Shown: piece by piece, positions 1-7,009 of the stretch
Numbering within the stretch: position 1 is the first letter of the stretch
Layout of the letters: every line of letters begins with the position of its first letter
Assembly (NCBI GenBank): GCA_035574275.1
Contig: DATLYY010000031.1
Span: forward strand, 1 to 35,311
Reading direction: 5' to 3'
From: Verrucomicrobiia bacterium
GTDB lineage: Bacteria; Zixibacteria; MSB-5A5; DSPP01
Length of the DNA stretch: 35,311 nt
Translations under genes and position numbers: made by a program
The notes under the pieces: model-generated
The model's database searches: none
Seen by the model: only the letters and a program-made list of their open reading frames with translations
Told to the model about the DNA's origin: nothing

Positions 1-139
1 GAACGGCTGGATCGAAACGTACAACGAAACCTACCTGCACTCGGCCCTGGGCTACCAGCCGCCGAACAGGTTCGAGAAAACCTATAACCTCAGCCCGATG
101 ACTCCATATCAGGCCGCTTGACTAAAGGGGAGCAGTACA
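1..139 (+). mobile_element. Right end of an IS3-family insertion sequence
   Basis: The element enters from outside the window and carries the 3' end of its transposase gene. The likely terminal inverted repeat is ggggagcagtaca at 127-139. It ends in CA, as IS3-family right ends usually do, and reads TGTACTGCTCCCC outward. The left end and the target duplication lie outside the window, so the boundary is an inference from the terminal CA and from the abrupt start of an unrelated leftward gene. Confidence 0.75.
2..121 (+). CDS. IS3-family transposase, C-terminal 39 residues (5' end outside window)
   Basis: The reading frame beginning at base 2 encodes the end of a DDE integrase-core transposase (OrfB/rve type). 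The visible motif is W-I-E-x-Y-N-x2-Y-x-H-S-A-L-G-Y-x-P-P-x2-F. This is the standard IS3-family ending, in which a YN pair, a conserved histidine and the ALGY-PP block close the catalytic core. The final catalytic Glu lies before the window. The stop TGA is at 119-121, and the putative terminal inverted repeat follows within 20 bases. The protein would catalyse excision and insertion of its own element. Whether the element is still active cannot be judged from this fragment. Confidence 0.85.
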   Translation, partial: NGWIETYNETYLHSALGYQPPNRFEKTYNLSPMTPYQAA

Positions 140-637
140 GTTTTCCTGAATAGTATGCAAGTTGGCAACGGAGGCTGACAAATCGGAGTTTGCCTTACCG
201 TTAATTAGGATTGTTCGTAAGCCAAACCCGAGCCTTGCTGTATCTGGCAGGCTGTCGATGCTGTTAGGAGCTATCGAGGTAGCTAATGAAAGTGAGCCTG
301 TTTGCAGTACTGTGCCTATTAATCCCGCTTTATAATAATCATCGAATGTTAGATTCGGATGAGAGTAAAGCCAATATGGCGCTATCTCTAACGCGTAGTT
401 CTTGGGTAGAAAATCGCTTTGATTGACCGCGGATAATAGACTTGCCGCAAAGGCTTTTGGGGTATTGGGTCTCTCGATCGATGATGGCTCGACACCGAGT
501 AGGACAAAGGCCGGGGAGGGCGGCGTACGAAGATCATTAAGAGATACTTTTTGAGCTAGTCCGATCTTACTTAGAAATAGTATCAGAATAATAGCTTGAA
601 CGAGTAATCCTGCCTTCTTCGGATTTCTAATCAGCAT
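122..637 (-). CDS. Secreted protein of unknown function, truncated at its 3' end by the IS element
   Basis: The 171-residue frame starts with a signal peptide (K-K near residue 7, hydrophobic stretch about 10-28, cleavage near GLAQ). The remainder has alternating hydrophobic residues and stretches such as SLSLATS and LGFGLRT, suggestive of outer-membrane beta strands, but I do not recognise a family. The last five codons (C-T-A-P-L and a TAG) are the inverted repeat of the adjacent IS read backward. The native protein therefore diverges after about residue 166, and the true C-terminus is lost or lies beyond the IS. The start ATG is 11 bp downstream of the previous gene's stop in the same leftward operon, with no obvious ribosome site, so translation may be coupled. 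It is probably a broken gene. Confidence 0.6.
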   Translation of the reverse strand: MLIRNPKKAGLLVQAIILILFLSKIGLAQKVSLNDLRTPPSPAFVLLGVEPSSIERPNTPKAFAASLLSAVNQSDFLPKNYALEIAPYWLYSHPNLTFDDYYKAGLIGTVLQTGSLSLATSIAPNSIDSLPDTARLGFGLRTILINGKANSDLSASVANLHTIQENCTAPL

Positions 638-648
638 GGCATCGATAT

Positions 649-993
649 TTAGGCAATTAGTTTAAAGTTTGCACGATATATCACAGAGCCGCCTTCTTCG
701 TTAACCGTTGCATTTAGGTCATATCGTTTATCAACTTTTCCGCCTTTAAAGACGTATCCAACGCTGGTAAGATTCGTTTTGTCATTAACATCGGTTACGA
801 CCGTTTTTATAAAGAGCGTCTTGCCGGCGATATCAGACCCCCTCCCAATTGAGAGATTGTTGATTTGACCTATTCCGAGCTCGACATCGTTCAGCTTAAC
901 GAGTGAGCTTCCCAGTTGAGCCTCCCCAATTATTACGCTCAATGTTACTTTTCCGCTCGCTACTTCGTAAATGGTATCCAACTTAATAACCAA
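649..993 (-). CDS. Small protein of unknown function (114 aa)
   Basis: The start is TTG at 993-991, preceded by a very strong Shine-Dalgarno AAGGAGGTG (999-1007, minus strand) at 5-nt spacing, which decides this unusual start. There is no signal peptide or membrane segment. The sequence is rich in alternating V/I/L and T/S/D/N residues, as expected of an all-beta fold. An example is the segment with T-L-F-I-K-T-V-V-T-D-V-N-D, which resembles a beta-sandwich strand and turn. It is the fourth gene of the leftward operon, 126 bp behind the peptidase-hydrolase fusion and 11 bp before the IS-truncated gene. I do not recognise the family. A role as a cytoplasmic partner or substrate of the fusion enzyme is only a guess from position. 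Confidence 0.6.
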   Translation of the reverse strand: MVIKLDTIYEVASGKVTLSVIIGEAQLGSSLVKLNDVELGIGQINNLSIGRGSDIAGKTLFIKTVVTDVNDKTNLTSVGYVFKGGKVDKRYDLNATVNEEGGSVIYRANFKLIA

Positions 994-1119
994 TTGTTCA
1001 CCTCCTTACTGGCTCGCTTCCCACGGCCATCTCATATTCAGAATGTAGCAATGTCGCCTTTTGAGGTTGAGTGACTGAATCACGTCTTTACTTTCTCAAT
1101 GAATCTGGAAAGGGTAACA

Positions 1120-3054
1120 TTAGAAGCCACCTTCGGCAATCCCGTTCAGGATTTGCTCAACCTCGTATCTCGGTTCGTCGAATTCACCATGCCGAGTGGA
1201 AAAAGTGGCTGCAACTGGTTCTGCAAAATCAACGTGTTTTTCGAAATCTGTCCTGAGACCAAGTAATGGGACTCGTTTATTAGGACTTTCGAGATGATCG
1301 GCCACATAGGTGAGCAAGGAACTGGGATATATCTTAATGCTATCTCGCTCCTCGTTCTTTGGATTGAGCATATAGATACGGAAATCTTTTTTAGAAACAG
1401 CCCATCGTCGGTCAAGATAGAATGCCTCTTGCGTTCGCCTGATCGATAAGGCAGGGGCCATAAATTGTACAGAGGCGAGCTTGACGTTTGGGCTTTGCTT
1501 AAGGAGACCGGAGAGGACGTTTTGATAAAGCCAACCCAAATAAATACTGCCAGCACTATGGCCGATAAGATGAAGTTTAAACTTTGCGGACGGAGTCTCC
1601 TTCATCACGCCCAAGAGATTCTGTACAAAAAGATTCGCCCCACCGTTTTTAGAAGCGGAGCCTTCGGCGCGTCCTTTCATTTCATCCCAAAAGACCTCCC
1701 TGGCAATAGGAGCCAGTTTTTTCCCGAAGTATTTCTGACTGTCCCGAATGATAGTACCCGTCCCCTTTTTGATGTTTTCCCACACGTCGTGAAAGCTGAA
1801 CTTGGTTGGACCGGATGCGTCATCATCACTCCGCAGCCACCCTAACACTGACTCAGATATTCCCGTTTCCCATATGAAAAAGTAAGAGACAATACTTCTC
1901 TCGTTGCAAAACCCCCACAGGCGATTGGCCGTCTGAAGCGATGTAGCCTCCGAATTCAGTCCGCCGTGGGCGTACAACACAATGTGTCGGTAACCATCGG
2001 CGAGTTCCTTGGATCCCATCACCTTTCGAGCCATATCCGGGAGTTCTTCCTCTCGCGTTATCAGCCTCCCGCCAGTTGAAAGCTCCCCTCGGTCGCCCGT
2101 ATTGATTAAGTAAGGAAGAAGCAGGGGGTTTATGCCCAACCCTGTAACCACTGTCCCGGCCTTGCTTTCTTCGGCTCTGCCCACAAAACCAACTGTAAAA
2201 ATTCTCGGTTCACCTTTGGAATCAAGCGTTTGGGGGCCCAATCGGGCAACCCAGGCATCCTGTCGGTTCTCGAACCAGTCATCGTAACTGAGGAGCGCGC
2301 GTCCGTTGGCCCCCCAGCTTGGCCCCCATGAATTTTGGATTATAAACCCCTCTGGAGTGTATCCAACGATGGCAAAGGCATGCAGACCTTGTTTCCCGCT
2401 TTGGCGACGGATCTGCTTGAACGTACCCTTTGCGTCCAACAGATTCTCGTTCTGCCATCCCGAGTGAACCCAGGCGGAAGCCAGCACCGCGTCCGCCTCG
2501 GTTATGGCCGCTTGAACATGGCTCACGTCGCTGTCGAGAATCCGGTAGTAAGCGCCGATGGGCCGCCGGGCGGCATCCCTGGCTCGTTCAGGGGTGAACT
2601 CCTGGTCAATTACCGACTTTCTGCCGCGTTTGACCCTATACGGCCACAAATCTTCCGTGGCGACTCCGTGTTTGTGCCACCCCTTCATTGCTCCGCGCAG
2701 GCTTGTCCCTTCGTAGTTTTCACCCTGCCATTCGTCATATCGTCTCCCCATCTCGTAGAGCATTCTTGCGCTCACTTGTTCGGGTTTGGAGCCGTGTTCG
2801 TTCTTGGGCAAGCTGAGGAAGCGGCGGTGTAGAGAGACGTTTATTACTGTCCCGAGTGCGAAGCCGACACATGCCCCTTCATTTCCTTGGTCAAGGATTG
2901 GGACCTGTTCTGGGGGAATAAGAGAAGGGGCAAGTAGGGCAAGGAAGGGCTCGTAAACGTAGATATAATCCCGTGTATCTGTATCATCAGCTCGAACATC
3001 AAGAGTCCGGAGGGACGCTGGAAGCGTTCTGCTTGATAATATGAAGCTTGGCAT
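1120..3054 (-). CDS. Papain-like (C1) cysteine peptidase fused to an alpha/beta hydrolase
   Basis: This 644-residue protein has two catalytic domains and no signal peptide. Residues about 40-290 look like a C1/papain-fold peptidase. They contain the oxyanion Gln and nucleophile Cys in LDQGNEGACVGFA (Q56, C62), the catalytic His in GLHAFAIVGY (H225) and the Asn in IIQNSWGPSWGANG (N241). Residues about 355-640 look like a lipase-type alpha/beta hydrolase, with YAHGGLNS (361-368, oxyanion region) and the nucleophile elbow GHSAG (498-502, Ser500). His622 is a candidate triad histidine. The start has a good AGAGG-type ribosome site and lies 18 bp after the secreted protein gene. All visible catalytic residues are present, so both domains may be active. 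Substrates are unknown. The lack of a secretion signal points to cytoplasmic action or export by another route. Confidence 0.85.
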   Translation of the reverse strand: MPSFILSSRTLPASLRTLDVRADDTDTRDYIYVYEPFLALLAPSLIPPEQVPILDQGNEGACVGFALGTVINVSLHRRFLSLPKNEHGSKPEQVSARMLYEMGRRYDEWQGENYEGTSLRGAMKGWHKHGVATEDLWPYRVKRGRKSVIDQEFTPERARDAARRPIGAYYRILDSDVSHVQAAITEADAVLASAWVHSGWQNENLLDAKGTFKQIRRQSGKQGLHAFAIVGYTPEGFIIQNSWGPSWGANGRALLSYDDWFENRQDAWVARLGPQTLDSKGEPRIFTVGFVGRAEESKAGTVVTGLGINPLLLPYLINTGDRGELSTGGRLITREEELPDMARKVMGSKELADGYRHIVLYAHGGLNSEATSLQTANRLWGFCNERSIVSYFFIWETGISESVLGWLRSDDDASGPTKFSFHDVWENIKKGTGTIIRDSQKYFGKKLAPIAREVFWDEMKGRAEGSASKNGGANLFVQNLLGVMKETPSAKFKLHLIGHSAGSIYLGWLYQNVLSGLLKQSPNVKLASVQFMAPALSIRRTQEAFYLDRRWAVSKKDFRIYMLNPKNEERDSIKIYPSSLLTYVADHLESPNKRVPLLGLRTDFEKHVDFAEPVAATFSTRHGEFDEPRYEVEQILNGIAEGGF

Positions 3055-3072
3055 TTTCCTCTTTTGTGATAA

Positions 3073-4023
3073 TTAATACACCGCTACGATGATCATCTCA
3101 TAAGGCAAATCCCAATCCAGGGCCTCCGGACGGGTCTGACGGTTGTCGATTCTCCAGTCAATAAGTTTCAAGCTGATTCTGGGTATTCCAAGCACGTGGA
3201 GCCGGTCACCCGGCTTTAGGTCTTTAACTTTTAACTCGGGAGGAGAGTCTTTGATGAAAACCATCCTCCGATTGTACACCAGCATTTCTTCATCTAGATC
3301 CAAAACGGAAGCCATAACAAATCTCCCGTCGTCTACAACCTTTTGCTCTCCCGTAATTTCCATAATGAACTCGACGTAATTGTAGCCGGCCATAGAGGTC
3401 GTAATGGTCGTGGTTTTCTTTGAAGCATTGACCGAAAGATGGCATTTTATACTTTCGTACTTCGAAAAAGCGTCCTCGGCATTCTTGGTTTTGAACCCTT
3501 TGATTTTTTTGAGACTGCCCAGCAAGGAAGTGCCTTCGAGAGAGGTCACCGGATGGATTTCGAAAACATGGTCGGGGTTGGTAGTCGCGAACGGTTCCAG
3601 TGATGCTCCCTGAATCTGATGAGAGCTTCCGGCATGTTCGCACCAAATTCTCCATGCGCCGGAAGTCTTGGCAGGAGTACCCGTTCCTTCGAGGTTGTGA
3701 ACGAGATCGACGGACGGTTTCTCAAACTTTGCGTTCATGATCTCGGCAACCACCGGGAGCTCAATTTCTGGCGCTCTACCGGCGACATGCATATCCCCGT
3801 CCTTACTTGGCGAATTCGGCTTTGCATGGGCCTTGTCGACAGTGAATGTAGCTTCAATCGTGGCCCGGTCTTTGTACTCGTCGATAAACTTATTTTTCAA
3901 GGTGATTTCTATCTGAGCAGACGATACGGACGGAAGAAAGAATATCGTGACCAGAATCGACAACAAGATCGAAGCCAGCCACTTTCTGTTTCTAACGGTT
4001 TTTATCGCTTCGCCGAATTTCAT
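3073..4023 (-). CDS. Exported protein of unknown function (316 aa)
   Basis: The N-terminus is a classical signal peptide or anchor: basic K-x3-R-N-R-K, then a hydrophobic stretch at about 15-35 ending in VSSA-Q. The rest is soluble and mixed beta/alpha, and I recognise no family. Near the C-terminus the run LKPGDRLHVLG resembles a small beta-barrel turn. Two cysteines (in WCEH and KCHLS) could form a disulfide after export. The start ATG has an AGGAGG ribosome site 7 nt upstream. It is the second gene of the leftward operon, between a membrane TPR protein and the peptidase-hydrolase fusion. The context suggests an envelope component of one system, but no biochemical role can be assigned. Confidence 0.65.
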   Translation of the reverse strand: MKFGEAIKTVRNRKWLASILLSILVTIFFLPSVSSAQIEITLKNKFIDEYKDRATIEATFTVDKAHAKPNSPSKDGDMHVAGRAPEIELPVVAEIMNAKFEKPSVDLVHNLEGTGTPAKTSGAWRIWCEHAGSSHQIQGASLEPFATTNPDHVFEIHPVTSLEGTSLLGSLKKIKGFKTKNAEDAFSKYESIKCHLSVNASKKTTTITTSMAGYNYVEFIMEITGEQKVVDDGRFVMASVLDLDEEMLVYNRRMVFIKDSPPELKVKDLKPGDRLHVLGIPRISLKLIDWRIDNRQTRPEALDWDLPYEMIIVAVY

Positions 4024-4069
4024 CGAAAGTCCTCCTCGTGAGTGGTTAGCTATAATTCATGAGATAGCG

Positions 4070-4534
4070 TTATCTAGATAATAGATTTCTTTTCAACATA
4101 ACTGCTTGCCGGAGATTAGGCTGAATTTTGAGAACTGAGTCAGCCAACCGTACCGCGTTTGTCGTGTCCCCAATTGCGGCATTCGCCTTGGCAAATTTCA
4201 ATAAGACATCTGGATTCGCGGTTGGACGTTGCTCCAATTGCCTTAGATTAGTCTTAAGGGTATTGCGGGTCACCGAATCGCGGGGGTTGGCCTCAGCCTC
4301 TCCGGTCTGTTTTTCAACTTCCAGGACACCATCGCTATAACTGATTTTCTGGATGCTTGGATACCCGATCATTGCTATGGGCAGAAGGAAAAATGCAAGG
4401 AGGCTCTTGAGGGACCGTTTATGGATCGCGTAGTACACCAGAATGAAAAGCAGTACCGCAAACAGCACAGCCCCTAAAACCAGCAGAACCTTTTCGTGGA
4501 AAAGTAAACCGTCAAACGACGACAAAATCCCCAC
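4070..4534 (-). CDS. Small inner-membrane protein with C-terminal TPR-like helices
   Basis: This 154-residue protein starts at GTG (4534-4532), with only a weak ribosome site. Two hydrophobic segments lie at about residues 15-37 and 42-60. A short charged linker is followed by a helical region (about 95-154) with TPR-like spacing: N-P-D-V-L-L-K-F-A-K-A-N, then A-V-R-L-A-D-S-V-L-K-I-Q-P-N. It is the first gene of the leftward five-gene operon, 46 bp before the secreted protein gene, and about 155 nt downstream of a strong predicted promoter at 4698-4726. It may serve as a membrane scaffold. I cannot link it to a named family. Confidence 0.6.
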   Translation of the reverse strand: MGILSSFDGLLFHEKVLLVLGAVLFAVLLFILVYYAIHKRSLKSLLAFFLLPIAMIGYPSIQKISYSDGVLEVEKQTGEAEANPRDSVTRNTLKTNLRQLEQRPTANPDVLLKFAKANAAIGDTTNAVRLADSVLKIQPNLRQAVMLKRNLLSR

Positions 4535-4697
4535 CTTTTTGCTTTTTTCGGGTTTTTGAAAGTTTTTCCGACGAGAATTGACGCACCTACCCGTTCCTCC
4601 TATATCAACTTCTGTGTGCGACTAAAACCAGAGGTTCTGACAGCAAATAGTGGGGTTCCAAGTATTGCTGCCACCCCTTATCCTGCTTCGGAATGTC

Positions 4698-4726
4698 AAA
4701 ATAGTTTTGGCCATTTTCCTTGTCAA
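4698..4726 (-). promoter_or_regulatory. Sigma-70-type promoter of the leftward five-gene operon
   Basis: On the minus strand there is a perfect -35 TTGACA (4726-4721), a 17-nt spacer and a -10 TATTTT (4703-4698). It predicts a 5' leader of about 155 nt before the GTG at 4534. Confidence 0.55.
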
Positions 4727-4813
4727 CCCCTTTTTTTAAAAGATGAAAGAATCCTGGCTAAATATTTGTGACAGCATTATGACAAGTTATCTTTTTCACA
4801 AGCGTTATTTTTC

Positions 4814-4843
4814 TTGACAAGCTCTTTTCAGGCAAGGTATCTT
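4814..4843 (+). promoter_or_regulatory. Sigma-70-type promoter of the Cys-rich peptide leader
   Basis: A perfect -35 TTGACA (4814-4819) is followed by an 18-nt spacer and TATCTT (4838-4843). It is divergent from the promoter at 4698-4726. The predicted transcript begins near 4850 and enters the structured leader. Confidence 0.5.
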
Positions 4844-4849
4844 CTGGTC

Positions 4850-5008
4850 AAGTATTGGACGAACGATGGCTACGAACGATCGTGATTATTTCGTAGCGGA
4901 TCGAATCGACAACCTTGCAGGACAACCCGCTAACGAAAACTGCCAAAGGCGTTGTAATTTAGCTTTTTGAGTTTTTAAAGCCGGCCACAGATGAGCCGGC
5001 TTTTTTAT
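4850..5008 (+). ncRNA. Structured leader RNA or small RNA upstream of the Cys-rich peptide gene
   Basis: Between the promoter and the peptide gene lie about 160 nt without an ORF but with clear pairing potential. A perfect 8-bp stem GCTACGAA/TTCGTAGC (4869-4876 with 4890-4897) overlaps a second possible stem AGCGG/CCGCT (4895-4899 with 4927-4931), so the two are mutually exclusive. The stretch ends in a terminator-like hairpin. This layout fits either a free-standing small RNA or an attenuator controlling the downstream genes. No known riboswitch class is recognised. Confidence 0.4.
4978..5008 (+). terminator. Intrinsic terminator or attenuator hairpin
   Basis: The stem AAGCCGGC (4978-4985) pairs perfectly with GCCGGCTT (4995-5002) and is followed by a T-rich tail to 5008. 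It lies 24 bp before the ribosome site of the Cys-rich peptide gene, so termination here would prevent expression of that gene from the 4814 promoter. Confidence 0.75.
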
Positions 5009-5046
5009 TGTAAAACCCTTACTACCCACAGAGGAGGTGAGAAAGA

Positions 5047-5226
5047 ATGAAAAGAATTTTCGCAATCGTCCTGCTGGCTGTCTTTTTCGTTAGCTTTGGG
5101 GCGGGGTATTTCCTCTCGGTTCCTAAAGCCTGGGCCTGCGGCCCGCCATGTAACTGCACGCCGCAAAACTGCAGTGGAGATTGCATAGCAACTGGGTGCA
5201 GCGGTACGTGCACGAGATGCCTGTAA
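5047..5226 (+). CDS. Secreted cysteine-rich small peptide (59 aa)
   Basis: The gene has a near-perfect ribosome site AGGAGGTGA (5032-5040), 6 nt before ATG. The precursor has a signal peptide (K-R, hydrophobic core about 4-22, Ala-Trp-Ala near residue 30). The tail of about 29 residues contains eight cysteines (31, 35, 37, 42, 46, 51, 55, 58) separated by 1-4 residues, plus Gly, Thr, Pro and Ser. Cleavage at AWA-C would leave a Cys-first mature peptide. Such density suggests a disulfide-knotted or metal-binding exported peptide. I do not recognise the family. A bacteriocin, a redox substrate and a metal-binding peptide all remain possible. The next gene encodes a membrane-anchored CxxC thioredoxin-fold protein, an apt partner for a disulfide-rich peptide. 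Confidence 0.75.
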   Translation: MKRIFAIVLLAVFFVSFGAGYFLSVPKAWACGPPCNCTPQNCSGDCIATGCSGTCTRCL

Positions 5227-5240
5227 TGATTGATTAAAAC

Positions 5241-5272
5241 GCCCTCCTTCTCTAAAGCCGGAGAAGGGGGGC
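5241..5272 (+). promoter_or_regulatory. Strong intercistronic hairpin between peptide and thioredoxin-like genes
   Basis: Twelve bases GCCCTCCTTCTC (5241-5252) pair with GAGAAGGGGGGC (5261-5272) with one mismatch and an 8-nt loop. No T-tract follows, so it is less likely to be a full terminator. It may instead protect the upstream peptide mRNA or lower read-through into the next gene. Confidence 0.5.
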
Positions 5273-5352
5273 GGAACCATTACCTCAAATCTCTTGGATC
5301 AATTCTGCCTGAAAAGACGAGTTGACCAACATCGTTGATGGGAGGAAAGAAC

Positions 5353-5910
5353 ATGTCGGAAAATCTTCGAATCTCCAAAAAGACCATCGCCTTCATGCTT
5401 GTCGGAGTTCTAATAGCAGCTTTTTTGGGTATTGTCGCCGGAAGCTATTTTTTTAAGGTCCGATCCGCCGAGGCGCTAAAATCAGATCCAGTTCTTCGGT
5501 TGAGGATTGGTCAATACTTTCCAGAATTTAGGTTTACAGGTCTAGTCAGTGGGCAGCCAGATTTGTACCAATCTCTGGCCGGTAGGAAGTCAGTGGTCAT
5601 CTTCTTAACCACAGATTGCGAGGATTGCGTTCAGGCCGTCAGTCGTTGGGATAGTATGTATCCCAGTATCAGTCACGAGTATCAGGTGTTCGGCGTTTCG
5701 TACGAAACTATAGATCGGATGAATGCTTACCGAGCCGGGAAGGGCATAAAATTCCCCTTGTATAACGACCCAAACGGGAAATTCACCGCGGAACACCATG
5801 TTGAGCATTTTCCGACGATTGTAGGGATAAATGAAAAAAGGGAAATCGTTTTTATTGGTTTTAGTACCCGTTCTGAGGAGTCGGTGGGAAATTATTTGAA
5901 ACTTCTGTAG
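5353..5910 (+). CDS. Membrane-anchored thioredoxin-fold (redoxin/TlpA-like) protein
   Basis: The start ATG at 5353 is chosen because GGAGGAAAG (5341-5349) sits just upstream; an in-frame TTG and ATG at 5335-5340 would consume it. The 185-residue protein has an N-terminal membrane anchor (about 12-34) and then an AhpC/TSA-Redoxin type thioredoxin domain (about 50-185). The active site is T-T-D-C-E-D-C (C89, C92), and the cis-Pro motif is HFPTIVG. The anchored domain should face the periplasm, where the family reduces or exchanges disulfides. It follows the Cys-rich peptide by 126 bp across a hairpin. The neighbour suggests it maintains or isomerises the peptide's disulfides, but that is an inference. 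A general TlpA/ResA-like role is the alternative. Confidence 0.85.
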   Translation: MSENLRISKKTIAFMLVGVLIAAFLGIVAGSYFFKVRSAEALKSDPVLRLRIGQYFPEFRFTGLVSGQPDLYQSLAGRKSVVIFLTTDCEDCVQAVSRWDSMYPSISHEYQVFGVSYETIDRMNAYRAGKGIKFPLYNDPNGKFTAEHHVEHFPTIVGINEKREIVFIGFSTRSEESVGNYLKLL

Positions 5911-5925
5911 CGCGCTCTTAAGGTG

Positions 5926-6987
5926 CTAAGGCGAACTTGAAAAGATAGCAACGAGCATAGTTTTGATATATTCCTTGCTCATATTGATTGTGCTCTCATC
6001 AGTATCCGTATAAACTATGTTCATATATAAAATGATATCGACGAGACTATAAATACCGTCCTTGTTAATATCGAATCCCGCTGTTGGTCTCACAAAGCAG
6101 TTCGTGACAATAGAAAACGAAGCGTCTGACGCGTCGGAACTGACATTGCCCGCTGCATCGGAGACGATGACTTTAATTTTTGCGTTGCTGCTGTTCGCCG
6201 AACCTCCTGGAGTCCAATCATAGGAACCCGGATTCCCCGTAAGGTTGGCTAGCTGTAGCTCATAAGATACCCCACCATTTGTTCTGTCCAACCATACTTC
6301 CACTGTGGTTATTCCAACGTTATCTGAAGCATCCCAAGTTATTGTATAGGGGCAAGGTCTTGGCACCGACTCGCCCCCATTTGGGTCTGTAACTGTAACT
6401 AATGGAGAAATCGGGTCAACCGTTATCACTCCTTTCACAAAATTGACGGGGACGTCTCGGTCATTATTATTAACGAAACCCGTTTTGCCGAGAGCTATTT
6501 TCCCGGTATCCAGAACAATTCTTCCCGAATCTGTGTTAACCGTATCAAACTCAAATTCAAAAAACGCCTTGCGGGTAAGATTGGGGGGTTCAAGTGAAGC
6601 TGGATTGTCGGTTTCGAAAAAAGCGGCGATCGTGAAAGAATCGGGTGATACGCTATTGTATTTATTGGTGGCAAAAATAGACATTCCCTGCAAAGTCGAG
6701 GTTAGCCGTCGAACCGCGCCGCCGACGGTATCCTTACGGGGATACCCCAACGTCATATAAGCGTTGCCCGTCAGGGTCTTTTCAACGAGGGCAACTACAA
6801 CACCTGTCAGTGAGTCCTTATTTGTAATGTAAACGCGCACAACAACTGCAGGATTTCCAATCCCAGGTTTGACCGACCTGGACTCAATAATAACCGAGTC
6901 GCGAGGGTCGGGCGTTGAAAAGCTGGTGGAATATCCTAAGACGACGAGAGCGATTCCCTTACGGAATATTCTGTAAAAGTTTTTCAT
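5926..6987 (-). CDS. Secreted protein with Ig-like domain and C-terminal dockerin-like motif
   Basis: The start ATG at 6987 gives a signal peptide beginning M-K-N-F-Y-R-I-F-R-K and has GGAG 6 nt upstream. A longer upstream frame would overlap the preceding gene. The middle (about 70-200) resembles a cohesin-like or beta-sandwich region. Residues about 205-305 form an Ig-like domain with the common PNGGE...ITWDASDNVGI pattern and D-A-A-G-N. The end contains one dockerin/EF-hand loop, D-I-N-K-D-G-I-Y-S-L-V-D. Only one repeat is seen, whereas dockerins normally carry two, so it may be degenerate. It is the last gene of the leftward secreted cluster, 22 bp after the propeller protein, and converges with the thioredoxin-like gene. 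It is probably a surface or extracellular structural protein. Confidence 0.75.
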   Translation of the reverse strand: MKNFYRIFRKGIALVVLGYSTSFSTPDPRDSVIIESRSVKPGIGNPAVVVRVYITNKDSLTGVVVALVEKTLTGNAYMTLGYPRKDTVGGAVRRLTSTLQGMSIFATNKYNSVSPDSFTIAAFFETDNPASLEPPNLTRKAFFEFEFDTVNTDSGRIVLDTGKIALGKTGFVNNNDRDVPVNFVKGVITVDPISPLVTVTDPNGGESVPRPCPYTITWDASDNVGITTVEVWLDRTNGGVSYELQLANLTGNPGSYDWTPGGSANSSNAKIKVIVSDAAGNVSSDASDASFSIVTNCFVRPTAGFDINKDGIYSLVDIILYMNIVYTDTDESTINMSKEYIKTMLVAIFSSSP

Positions 6988-7009
6988 TATCCACTCCATC
7001 TCATCCGGT

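Noticed and set aside
1071-2832. Rightward ORFs opposite the peptidase-hydrolase gene
   Set aside because: They are antisense shadows of a gene with clear catalytic motifs on the other strand.
5335-5352. Upstream TTG/ATG starts for the thioredoxin-like gene
   Set aside because: They would use up the GGAGGAAAG ribosome site that is ideally placed for the ATG at 5353.
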